From an uncultured Mucilaginibacter sp. (lineage in GTDB: Bacteria > Bacteroidota > Bacteroidia > Sphingobacteriales > Sphingobacteriaceae), in assembly GCA_946479225.1 (NCBI GenBank), contig CAMLFI010000189.1:1-5709 (forward strand): a DNA stretch of 5,709 bases. The letters run 5' to 3'. Positions 1 to 5,665 of the stretch are shown here, piece by piece. Position 1 is the stretch's first letter. The number at the start of each line of letters is the position of its first letter. The notes under the pieces are model-generated. The model made no database searches. It saw only the letters and a program-made list of their open reading frames with translations, and was not told the origin of the DNA. The position numbers were made by a program, and so were the translations under genes.

Positions 1-8
1 AAATCAAA

Positions 9-503
9 ATGGCTACTCAGCTAAAAAATTTATCAGATTTTTCAGGAACAACCATACCATCTGCGGCTCCTTTCAGCTTTGCTATAATTGCTGCAGAGTG
101 GAATGCCGAAGTTACGCTGGCGCTTTATAACGGCGCTTACCAGGCATTAGTTGATAATGGCGCTTTTGCTGAAAACATACAATCGCATTGGGTGCCCGGA
201 AGTTTTGAACTGACAGCTGCTGCCGACATGGTTTTGAAGGCAACCGAGGCAGACGCGGTGATATGTTTAGGTTGTGTAATACAAGGCGAAACCAGGCATT
301 TTGATTTTATTTGCGATGCTGTAGCAAACGGATTGAGTAATGTTGCTATTAAATACACAAAACCTGTTATATTTGGAGTGCTCACCCCCGATAATCAGCA
401 ACAAGCTATTGACCGCGCGGGTGGCAAACACGGTAACAAAGGCGTAGAAGCAGCAGTAACCGCAATTAAAATGGCCGCGCTTGGTAAAACTTTAGGCACA
501 TAA
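9..503 (+). CDS. ribH: 6,7-dimethyl-8-ribityllumazine synthase (lumazine synthase)
   Basis: Catalyses the penultimate step of riboflavin synthesis in the cytosol, condensing 5-amino-6-ribitylamino-uracil with 3,4-dihydroxy-2-butanone 4-phosphate. The 164-residue length is normal for the family, whose members assemble into pentamers or 60-mer shells. Visible family motifs are the substrate-stacking aromatic in AAEWN (W31), the ribityl-binding VPGSFE (62-67), GCVIQGETRHFDF with the catalytic His at 97 and the phosphate-contacting GET (93-95), and a C-terminal segment with R136 and K144 matching the conserved Arg/Lys of the active site. The ATG at 9 is used because the fold's first strand (FSFAIIAAEWN, 22-32) lies about 20 residues in, as usual. 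No Shine-Dalgarno sequence is seen and only 8 bases of upstream DNA are present, so its promoter cannot be judged. The next gene follows after 28 bases on the same strand and may be co-transcribed. Identification is secure. Confidence 0.97.
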   Translation: MATQLKNLSDFSGTTIPSAAPFSFAIIAAEWNAEVTLALYNGAYQALVDNGAFAENIQSHWVPGSFELTAAADMVLKATEADAVICLGCVIQGETRHFDFICDAVANGLSNVAIKYTKPVIFGVLTPDNQQQAIDRAGGKHGNKGVEAAVTAIKMAALGKTLGT

Positions 504-531
504 ATTGCGTAGAAAAAAAGAAAAACCAACA

Positions 532-645
532 ATGAAAAGAATTGCTTACACATTATTAATTGTGGTTGCCCTTGGCGCATTATCTTCCTGCTCAAACAGA
601 TTGTGCCCGGCTTATAGCTCATACCCTCGCGGCGGCCGCAGATAA
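532..645 (+). CDS. tiny putative lipoprotein (37 residues)
   Basis: A short open reading frame with a clear type II signal peptide: MKR basic start, a hydrophobic core TLLIVVALGA (7-16) and a lipobox LSSC with the lipidated Cys at 20. After cleavage only 18 residues would remain, starting CSNRLCPAYSSYPRGGRR: a second Cys (25), then Tyr/Ser- and Gly/Arg-rich sequence. The ATG is preceded by a very A-rich stretch (511-531), typical of translation starts in Bacteroidota, which rarely use Shine-Dalgarno pairing. It lies 28 bases after ribH on the same strand, so it may share that transcript. I do not recognise a function; very small lipoproteins with a CPAY-type tail do occur in this phylum. The signal peptide argues that it is real despite its size. 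The alternative is a chance ORF, but the combination of n-, h- and c-regions with a good lipobox makes that less likely. Confidence 0.7.
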   Translation: MKRIAYTLLIVVALGALSSCSNRLCPAYSSYPRGGRR

Positions 646-673
646 ATAATCCACCTTTATTCCCTTTCATAGT

Positions 674-703
674 TTGCAAAGCGTCGAATGTTTGACTTTG
701 CAA
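674..703. repeat. 8-bp inverted repeat TTGCAAAG / CTTTGCAA upstream of ytxJ
   Basis: TTGCAAAG (674-681) and its exact reverse complement CTTTGCAA (696-703) flank a 14-base loop. The left arm is part of the perfect palindrome TTTGCAAA (673-680), so the same pair also reads as a direct repeat TTTGCAA at 673 and 697, 24 bases apart. No T-tract follows, so it does not look like an intrinsic terminator. The position 26-55 bases before the ytxJ promoter box suggests an operator or an mRNA 3' end hairpin of the preceding unit; the role is a guess. Confidence 0.4.
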
Positions 704-728
704 TTACCGAGAACAATTTGCCCGTATC

Positions 729-736
729 TATCTTTG
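729..736 (+). promoter_or_regulatory. Bacteroidota -7 box TATCTTTG for ytxJ
   Basis: A perfect match to the Bacteroidota sigma-ABfr -7 consensus TAnnTTTG. The -33 element is weak: only TTAC at 704-707 with a 21-base spacer, no TTTG at the expected distance. The box ends 6 bases before the ATG at 743, so transcription would begin almost at the start codon and give a leaderless or nearly leaderless mRNA. Confidence 0.6.
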
Positions 737-742
737 TAACAT

Positions 743-1075
743 ATGAATTGGATACAATTGGAATCGCCGGAACAGCTAAATCAAATAAAACAACAACAAG
801 GTTACGCGCTTATTTTTAAACACAGCACGCGCTGCTCCATCAGTATGATGGCGAAAAGGCGCTTTGAGTTAGATGGGGACGTTCTCCCCGCCGATATGCC
901 TTTATACTTTCTTGATCTTATCCGCCACCGCGAGATCTCTAACCAGGTGGCTCAAATATTCCAGGTTCACCATGAATCCCCTCAATTATTGCTGATCAAA
1001 GACGGCGAATGTATTCTTGATCAATCGCACGGTTCTATATCGGTTGAGGAAGCGGTTGGCGAAATTGGGAATTAA
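743..1075 (+). CDS. ytxJ: bacillithiol-system redox protein YtxJ (monothiol bacilliredoxin-like)
   Basis: A 110-residue single-domain protein of the YtxJ/BrxC family (thioredoxin fold), cytosolic, thought to remove bacillithiol from S-bacillithiolated proteins in organisms using bacillithiol as their low-molecular-weight thiol. The signature FKHSTRCSIS (25-34) places the single active-site Cys at 31; the resolving position of a CxxC is Ser 34, so the protein is monothiol. The thioredoxin-fold cis-proline is in HESPQLLLI (P80). A second Cys at 90 lies in the KDGEC turn outside the active site. Length is typical for the family. The ATG is preceded at 6 bases by a -7 promoter box, giving ytxJ its own promoter. 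It converges with the OsmC-family gene on the other strand, 39 bases apart. Family assignment is firm; bacillithiol use by this organism is inferred from the family, as no bshA/B/C gene is in the window. Confidence 0.9.
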   Translation: MNWIQLESPEQLNQIKQQQGYALIFKHSTRCSISMMAKRRFELDGDVLPADMPLYFLDLIRHREISNQVAQIFQVHHESPQLLLIKDGECILDQSHGSISVEEAVGEIGN

Positions 1076-1107
1076 AATCCTCAATCATATCTAGCTTTAA
1101 GTCAACG

Positions 1108-1142
1108 CCTTGGCCTACCAGCCAAAGTTAATTGTTTTTTTT
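1108..1142 (+). terminator. weak intrinsic-terminator-like hairpin after ytxJ
   Basis: TTGGC (1110-1114) pairs with GCCAA (1121-1125) around a 6-base loop, with one further C-G pair (1108/1127) beyond a mismatch. Eight T residues follow at 1135-1142, but separated from the stem by 9 bases, which is long for a classic intrinsic terminator. It sits 35 bases after the ytxJ stop and overlaps the last codons of the converging OsmC-family gene; the T-run is that gene's Lys-Lys codons. It could limit ytxJ read-through into the antisense gene. Confidence 0.3.
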
Positions 1143-1516
1143 ACGTCGGGATGAAGGCTGATAGCTACCGGACACGTCGTAGCAGCCAGCTCCAAAATTT
1201 TCACTTCTTTTTCTGAATAAATTTTCGGGAATTGCAGGTTCACAATAACCTCTGCAACGCGACGCGGATTTGGGGCCATTATTTTTGTTACCTCGGCGGT
1301 GGTATTGTCTATATCAATTCCGTGTGTGTCTGCTGCTATAGCCATTGTGGTAAGTATGCAGCCTGCCAGCGACTCAGCCAGCAGATCAGTTGGCGAAAAA
1401 GCCTCGCCTTTGCCCTTGTTATCAACGGGAGCGTCGGTTAATATCGTTGTGCCAGATTGTAAATGTGTAGCCTCGGTTCTTAGTCCGCCAAGGTAGGTAG
1501 TTTTAATAGTTGCCAT
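1115..1516 (-). CDS. OsmC/Ohr-family peroxide-resistance protein
   Basis: OsmC/Ohr proteins are cytosolic dimers that reduce organic hydroperoxides using two active-site cysteines, usually recycled by lipoylated or thiol partners. Here the paired residues are C53 in the helix DLLAESLAGC and C115 in ATTCPVAISL, matching the family's two conserved Cys, and E48 is in the usual place before the first. The protein begins MATIKTTYLGG, as OsmC proteins of this type do, and at 133 residues has the usual family length. The reading frame stays open upstream to 1645, but those 43 extra residues have no family counterpart, and a promoter box at 1549-1556 lies inside them. The start at 1516 is therefore preferred. 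It is transcribed towards ytxJ and divergently from the TerC-family gene. Whether its physiological substrate is organic peroxide (Ohr-like) or something else cannot be told from sequence. Confidence 0.92.
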   Translation of the reverse strand: MATIKTTYLGGLRTEATHLQSGTTILTDAPVDNKGKGEAFSPTDLLAESLAGCILTTMAIAADTHGIDIDNTTAEVTKIMAPNPRRVAEVIVNLQFPKIYSEKEVKILELAATTCPVAISLHPDVKKTINFGW

Positions 1517-1548
1517 AACAGGTGTCAGAGGCCATTTATCCTCCCCAT

Positions 1549-1580
1549 CAAATTTAAGCATAGTATTGCATATGTTGAAA
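1549..1580 (-). promoter_or_regulatory. promoter of the OsmC-family gene (TTTC-N20-TAAATTTG)
   Basis: Reading the minus strand, TAAATTTG (1556 down to 1549) matches the Bacteroidota -7 consensus TAnnTTTG exactly, and TTTC (1580-1577), one base off the -33 TTTG, lies 20 bases upstream, the preferred spacing. Transcription would start near 1543, leaving a leader of roughly 25 bases that contains GGGGAGG-like purines. This position supports the downstream start codon at 1516. Confidence 0.6.
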
Positions 1581-1711
1581 TGAACCGACGGTATTAGTTT
1601 CCGGGTTGAAAAAAATTTAAAAGCCGCTTCTAATACCGATATCATTTAGCATTATTGTAACGGCACTACAGGCAAAACCGTCTAAGGCATAAAATATATC
1701 ACTATAATTAA

Positions 1712-2524
1712 ATGGACATTTTACATTCGCTTTTAGGCGAAGACATACAAGCGGGACTGCTTATTATTTTAAATCTTATTATAATTGAAAGTCTTTTATC
1801 GGTTGATAATGCGGCCGTACTGGCAACAATGGTGCTTGAACTGCCTAAAGACCAACGCAGTAAAGCACTTAAATACGGCATCATTGGCGCATATGTATTT
1901 AGGGGGATATGCCTTTTGTTGGCCTCGTGGCTGGTAAAAATCTGGTGGTTAAAGCCCTTGGGCGGACTGTACCTGCTTTATCTGGCGTTCAGCTATTTCA
2001 AAAACAAGTCAGCTGAAAAAGGTGGAGATGAGAAGGTAAATAAAGAGGAAAGCTGGTTATACAAATCAACCGTCGGATTGATAGGGCCGTTTTGGGCAAC
2101 AGTAGCTTTGGTTGAACTGATGGACCTGGCATTTTCTATTGACAACGTTTTTGCGGCCGTTGCTTTTACAGATCACGTGTTCCTGATTTACACCGGCGTG
2201 TTCATTGGCATATTGGCTATGCGTTTTGTAGCCCAGGCTTTTGTAAAGCTGATGGAGAAATTTACTTTTTTAGAAGCCATTGCATTTATTGTTATAGGTG
2301 TGTTGGGCCTTAAATTGTCCTCATCCTTATATACTCATTTTTATCCCGATACCGTAGTCGCGCATGCTATTGAGGGCGAGCAAACGGATATGTATGTGTC
2401 TGTGTTTACGGTAGGTATCTTTATAGTGCCTGTGCTATCGTCGCTACTGTTTAATTTCCCTAAAAAGAATATAATGGAGCCGGAAGTTGCCGAGGCGGCA
2501 GAGGATGTGTTGGATAAGAGTTAA
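1712..2524 (+). CDS. TerC-family integral membrane protein (probable metal-ion transporter)
   Basis: Inner-membrane protein of the TerC/Alx/YkoY family, 270 residues, about seven helices (roughly 14-40, 55-75, 79-96, 122-150, 155-172, 187-205, 228-247). The two diagnostic acidic motifs are present, one in each pseudo-symmetric half: ESLLSVDNA with E26 and D32, and ELMDLAFSIDNV with E135 and D144. A charged cytosolic-looking loop (97-117, Lys/Glu-rich) separates the halves. The tail (255-270) is acidic and probably soluble. Family members such as E. coli Alx and Bacillus YkoY export Mn(II); others are named for tellurite resistance. Mn export or metal loading is the best inference here, with no proof of the ion. 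The OsmC-family gene is divergent with about 195 bases between starts; no clear TAnnTTTG box and no yybP-ykoY riboswitch was recognised in front of this gene. The next gene starts 45 bases downstream and has its own promoter-like box. Confidence 0.9.
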   Translation: MDILHSLLGEDIQAGLLIILNLIIIESLLSVDNAAVLATMVLELPKDQRSKALKYGIIGAYVFRGICLLLASWLVKIWWLKPLGGLYLLYLAFSYFKNKSAEKGGDEKVNKEESWLYKSTVGLIGPFWATVALVELMDLAFSIDNVFAAVAFTDHVFLIYTGVFIGILAMRFVAQAFVKLMEKFTFLEAIAFIVIGVLGLKLSSSLYTHFYPDTVVAHAIEGEQTDMYVSVFTVGIFIVPVLSSLLFNFPKKNIMEPEVAEAAEDVLDKS

Positions 2525-2543
2525 CTTTCTCAACTTTTCCTGC

Positions 2544-2560
2544 TAAATTTATACCATAAT
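2544..2560 (+). promoter_or_regulatory. promoter-like box TAAATTTA plus shared TTTATACCAYAAT motif before the kinase gene
   Basis: TAAATTTA (2544-2551) differs from the Bacteroidota -7 consensus only in the last base and would give a leader of about 13 bases to the ATG at 2570. No good -33 TTTG is seen. The box runs into TTTATACCATAAT (2548-2560), which recurs with one mismatch as TTTATACCACAAT just before the response-regulator gene (3987-3999), suggesting common control. Confidence 0.4.
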
Positions 2561-2569
2561 CCCTTACCT

Positions 2570-3970
2570 ATGGATAAAGTTAGCGCAGCCTGGCTGCAAA
2601 GTATTGATGCCCTTAAAGATGTGCCCGTTGAACAACTGCAATGGTTCCTGGATCATAGCGATCAATTAACGCTTCAACCGGGCGACCGCGTTTTTATACC
2701 TAACGACCCAATTAAAGGCACTTACATCGTTATTGAAGGAAGCTTCCGTTTATGTATGCCGCAAGGTAAAGAAATGCGTGAGATTGCCGTGTTTGAGTCG
2801 CAGGATATTACCGGTCACTTACCATTCTCGCGCGGAAAGATCACAACAGGTAACGCCGAAGTTGTAGAAGCGTTAACTTTTCTGTTCTTCCCGATAAAAT
2901 ACGAGGATACCATGATCCGTAGTCACTTTGAGCTGACGCAGGCCCTGGTGCATGTTATGGCTAACCGCATTCGTACTTTCACAGCGCTACAACAGCAAAA
3001 CGAAAAGATGATGGCGCTGGGTAAACTATCTGCCGGCCTGGCGCACGAGCTTAATAATCCGGCATCGGCAGTGGTGCGAGGTTCAGCATCGCTTTTAAAA
3101 CACCTAAAATTGGTGCCCGATGCCTTTAAACGCGTAATGGCCCTCAAGCTCAGTGTTGATGATGTAACTTATGTAAGCGACAAGCTTTTCTCAGTTGTGT
3201 GTAAGGATGAAAAGCCCACGCTAAGCATGATGGATCGCTCTGAAAAGGAAGATGATGTGTTGGATTGGCTGGACGATCACACGGTAGAGAACAGTCAGGA
3301 AATAGCAGAAAATCTGGTAGATTTTGGTTTTTCTGTTGCCGACCTAGATGATTTTAAAAAACATATTCCGGAAGAGGCGCTGTCGTCGGTGTTTGGGTGG
3401 ATCAATAACAACTTGGTCACCGAAAAAATGGTGATCGATATTGAAGAAGCCTCGCGCCGCATTGCTGAATTAGTTGGCGCCGTCAAAACCTTCACCCACA
3501 TGGACCAGGGCCACGGCAAGCAATACGCTGATATCCACAACGGAATACGTAATACGCTCACCATGCTTCAGCATAAAATAAAACAGAGCGGTGTTAAGGT
3601 AGAAGAGCTTTTTGATACCACCCTGCCGCAGGTAAATGCCATGATAGGCGAGCTGAACCAGGTGTGGACCAACCTGATTGATAACGCGCTTGATGCAATG
3701 GAAGCAGGCGGCAAAGGTGTGCTGCAAATCAAAACCGGCAGAGCTAAAGAGTGCGTGCAGGTTTGCATAATAGATAATGGCCCCGGCATTCCCGAAGATA
3801 TTAAAAGCCGCATTTTTGATCCGTTTTTTACCACCAAGGAGGCAGGCAAGGGTACCGGCCTGGGTTTGGACGTGGTGACCAACATAGTAAAACAACACAA
3901 CGGAAAGATCAAGGTGGAATCAGAGCCCGGGCGCACAGCTTTTATTGTAGAATTTCCGTTTAATGGTTAA
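2570..3970 (+). CDS. soluble sensor histidine kinase with N-terminal cyclic-nucleotide-binding-like domain
   Basis: A 466-residue kinase without membrane segments or signal peptide, so it should sense a cytosolic signal. Residues about 20-125 form a cNMP/CRP-like beta-barrel (LQPGDRVFIPNDP, then YIVIEGSFRL). Residues 126-180 are the linking helix and the first phosphotransfer helix, with the H-box GKLSAGLAHELNNP and phospho-acceptor H159. The ATPase part is complete: N-box ELNQVWTNLIDNALDAM (N368, N372), G1 DNGPGIP (402-408), F-box FDPFFTTK and G2 GKGTGLGL (426-433). Two things are odd. The second phosphotransfer helix (about 285-310, RRIAELVGAVKTFTHMDQ) is separated from the first by roughly 100 acidic, helical residues. 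And the ligand-pocket cassette lacks the Glu and Arg that hold cyclic nucleotides. The gene precedes its likely response-regulator partner by 27 bases, so they form a cognate pair. Kinase identity is firm; the signal is unknown. Confidence 0.93.
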   Translation: MDKVSAAWLQSIDALKDVPVEQLQWFLDHSDQLTLQPGDRVFIPNDPIKGTYIVIEGSFRLCMPQGKEMREIAVFESQDITGHLPFSRGKITTGNAEVVEALTFLFFPIKYEDTMIRSHFELTQALVHVMANRIRTFTALQQQNEKMMALGKLSAGLAHELNNPASAVVRGSASLLKHLKLVPDAFKRVMALKLSVDDVTYVSDKLFSVVCKDEKPTLSMMDRSEKEDDVLDWLDDHTVENSQEIAENLVDFGFSVADLDDFKKHIPEEALSSVFGWINNNLVTEKMVIDIEEASRRIAELVGAVKTFTHMDQGHGKQYADIHNGIRNTLTMLQHKIKQSGVKVEELFDTTLPQVNAMIGELNQVWTNLIDNALDAMEAGGKGVLQIKTGRAKECVQVCIIDNGPGIPEDIKSRIFDPFFTTKEAGKGTGLGLDVVTNIVKQHNGKIKVESEPGRTAFIVEFPFNG

Positions 3971-3999
3971 ATCCCCTATTTGTATCTTTATACCACAAT
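3959..3999 (+). promoter_or_regulatory. promoter-like TTTA-N20-TATCTTTA before the response-regulator fusion gene
   Basis: TATCTTTA (3983-3990) is one base from the -7 consensus TAnnTTTG, with TTTA (3959-3962), one base from -33 TTTG, 20 bases upstream. The box ends 7 bases before the ATG at 3998, so an mRNA from it would be nearly leaderless, much like ytxJ. Because the kinase gene ends only 27 bases before, the fusion gene could be both co-transcribed and independently transcribed. The motif TTTATACCACAAT (3987-3999) is shared with the kinase upstream region. Confidence 0.42.
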
Positions 4000-5665
4000 G
4001 AGTTTACCTATCATATTTTGTATTGACGACGACGCCCAGGTACTGCGGGCCATTACGCGCGATCTGAAAAGCCGCTACCGCGAGGGATATCGCATTCTGA
4101 GTACTACCAATATACAGGAGGCTTTGGATAGCCTGCTTGATCTGAGCAACAAAGGTGAAAGCATCGCCCTGTTTATTTCTGACCAACGTATGCCCGATAT
4201 GCCGGGTGTAGATTTTCTGGCCAAGGCGCTTAAGTTCTTCCCCGAAGCTAAACGTGTTTTATTAACCGCTTATGCGGATAAGGACGCCGCCATCCAAGCC
4301 ATCAACGCCGTTAAGCTAGATTATTACCTAATAAAACCCTGGGATCCACCCGAAGAAAAACTGTTCCCCGTTATTGATGATTTGCTGGATAACTGGCAAT
4401 GCGATTACCACCCCGTGTTTAAAGGCATCAAAGTGATCGGCTATCAGTATTCCCAACGCTCGCATGAGATTAAGGATTTTTTGGCAGGCAACCTGGTGCC
4501 TTACCAATGGATGGACGTGCAGTCTGAAAAAGAAGCCGAAAAGCTATTGCAACACAACAACCTTTCAACCAACGACCTGCCGGTGGTTTTTTTAGAGGAT
4601 GGCAAATATTTGGTTAATCCCGGTATTGTGGAGATAGCCGACAGGATAGGCCTTAACCCTCAGATCCAAAGGCAGGATATTTATGATGTGGTTATTATAG
4701 GCGCGGGTCCCGCGGGTTTGGCAGCCGGTGTTTATGGGGCATCCGAAGGATTAAAGACTTTGCTGATCGAACGTCGCGCTCCCGGTGGACAGGCGGGCAC
4801 CAGCTCACGTATTGAGAACTATCTCGGCTTCCCTACCGGCTTAAGCGGTGCAGAACTTACCCGCCGTGCCATGACACAGGCCGCACGTTTAGGCACTGAG
4901 TTCCTTTCGCCGCAGACTGTAAGCTCTATACAGCATAAAGATGGTTATAAGCGTATTCAATTGGAGGATGCCGAAGATATAGTAACCCGCAGCGTGGTCA
5001 TCACAACAGGGGTTGATTACCGCAAGCTGGAAACGCCCGGCATGAGCCAGTTTACCGGCGCGGGCATCTACTACGGCGCCGCCATGACGGAGGCTACCGC
5101 CTGTAAAGACAAAGAAGTGTATGTTGTTGGCGGCGGCAATTCTGCCGGGCAGGCGGCTATGTACCTGTCTAAGTTTGCTAAGAATGTTTACATCCTTATC
5201 CGTAAGGACAGTTTGGGCTATACCATGTCGGCTTATTTGATTGACCAGATTGCCGGTGAAAGCAACATCCATGTAATGCCTAAAACGGAGATTACCCAGG
5301 CTTATGGCTCGGAGCGGTTGGAACATTTGGATATCCGCGACCTGGCAACGGGCGAGGTCACCCAAAAAACAGCTGATGCCCTTTACATCTTCATCGGCGC
5401 GAAGCCATTTACTGATTGGCTGGGCATCGACATCATCAAAGACGATAAAGGCTTTATTGAAACCGGTCGCGACCTTAAACTGAATGGCGAATTTGATAAG
5501 ATCTGGAAGCAAAAGCGCGACCCTTACCTGCTGGAAACCAGCTGCCCGGGTGTGTTTGCCGCGGGCGATGTTCGTGCCGGGGCCATGAACCGGGTGGCAT
5601 CAGCCGTGGGCGAGGGCTCAATGGCGATTAGTTTTGTACATAAATATTTAGCGGAGGTAAAATAA
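3998..5665 (+). CDS. response regulator fused to glutaredoxin-like and thioredoxin-reductase-like FAD/NAD(P)H modules
   Basis: A 555-residue cytosolic fusion. Residues 1-130 are a receiver domain with the acidic pocket D10-D12, phospho-acceptor D62 in SDQRMPDMPG, switch T90 and K113 in LIKPW. Residues about 141-220 look like a glutaredoxin fold: YSQRSHEIKDFL stands where YSxxxCPYCxxxxxFL is expected, so both redox Cys are Ser (152, 155); the cis-Pro loop DLPVVFLEDGK is kept. Residues 228-555 match low-Mr thioredoxin reductases: FAD site GAGPAG (235-240), GGQAG (263-267), IENYLGF, NAD(P)H site GGGNSAGQAA (378-387), and FAAGDV near 520. The usual CxxC is replaced by YYGAAMTEA (358-366), so calling it a thioredoxin-disulfide reductase is unsafe. 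The ATG at 3998 begins MSLPIIFCIDDD as receivers do; an in-frame TTG at 3980 would add six residues but lies across the promoter box. It is probably driven by the upstream kinase. The stop overlaps the next start (TAATG). Confidence 0.93.
   Translation: MSLPIIFCIDDDAQVLRAITRDLKSRYREGYRILSTTNIQEALDSLLDLSNKGESIALFISDQRMPDMPGVDFLAKALKFFPEAKRVLLTAYADKDAAIQAINAVKLDYYLIKPWDPPEEKLFPVIDDLLDNWQCDYHPVFKGIKVIGYQYSQRSHEIKDFLAGNLVPYQWMDVQSEKEAEKLLQHNNLSTNDLPVVFLEDGKYLVNPGIVEIADRIGLNPQIQRQDIYDVVIIGAGPAGLAAGVYGASEGLKTLLIERRAPGGQAGTSSRIENYLGFPTGLSGAELTRRAMTQAARLGTEFLSPQTVSSIQHKDGYKRIQLEDAEDIVTRSVVITTGVDYRKLETPGMSQFTGAGIYYGAAMTEATACKDKEVYVVGGGNSAGQAAMYLSKFAKNVYILIRKDSLGYTMSAYLIDQIAGESNIHVMPKTEITQAYGSERLEHLDIRDLATGEVTQKTADALYIFIGAKPFTDWLGIDIIKDDKGFIETGRDLKLNGEFDKIWKQKRDPYLLETSCPGVFAAGDVRAGAMNRVASAVGEGSMAISFVHKYLAEVK
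5653..5657 (+). promoter_or_regulatory. Shine-Dalgarno GGAGG for the UBP zinc-finger gene
   Basis: GGAGG lies 7 bases before the ATG at 5665, inside the last codons of the preceding gene. Shine-Dalgarno sites are uncommon in Bacteroidota and not seen before most other genes here. With the TAATG stop/start overlap it points to coupled or reinforced translation, and it fixes the start of the last gene. Confidence 0.55.

Noticed and set aside
646..742. Intrinsic terminator after the lipoprotein gene
   Set aside because: The only notable hairpin (674-703) has a large loop and no following T-tract.
1503..1535. Minus-strand 10-codon upstream ORF (ATG at 1535, purine-rich GGGGAGG before it) overlapping the OsmC-family start
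   Set aside because: Out of frame, very short and without any recognisable leader-peptide feature; likely chance, though the purines could serve either ATG.
1517..1645. N-terminal extension of the OsmC-family gene to an ATG at 1645 or 1561
   Set aside because: The extra residues have no counterpart in the family, and a good -33/-7 promoter lies within this stretch and downstream of those starts, so the start at 1516 fits better.
1517..1711. Possible yybP-ykoY-type manganese riboswitch or clear promoter in front of the TerC-family gene
   Set aside because: No recognisable riboswitch core or TAnnTTTG box on the plus strand; only short 4-base complementarities such as ACGG/CCGT (1660-1681) were found.
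3470..3936. Two overlapping minus-strand ORFs (142 and 122 codons) opposite the kinase ATPase domain
   Set aside because: They lie entirely within the coding strand's conserved N, G1, F and G2 motifs and show no family features of their own.
3980..3997. TTG start for the receiver/flavin-reductase fusion, adding six residues
   Set aside because: It overlaps the -7-like box, and the receiver domain begins properly at MSLPIIFCIDDD from the ATG at 3998.
4889..5512. Long minus-strand ORF of 207 codons opposite the flavin-reductase module
   Set aside because: It mirrors a strongly supported coding region, has no recognisable motif, and is the sort of shadow expected from this codon use.
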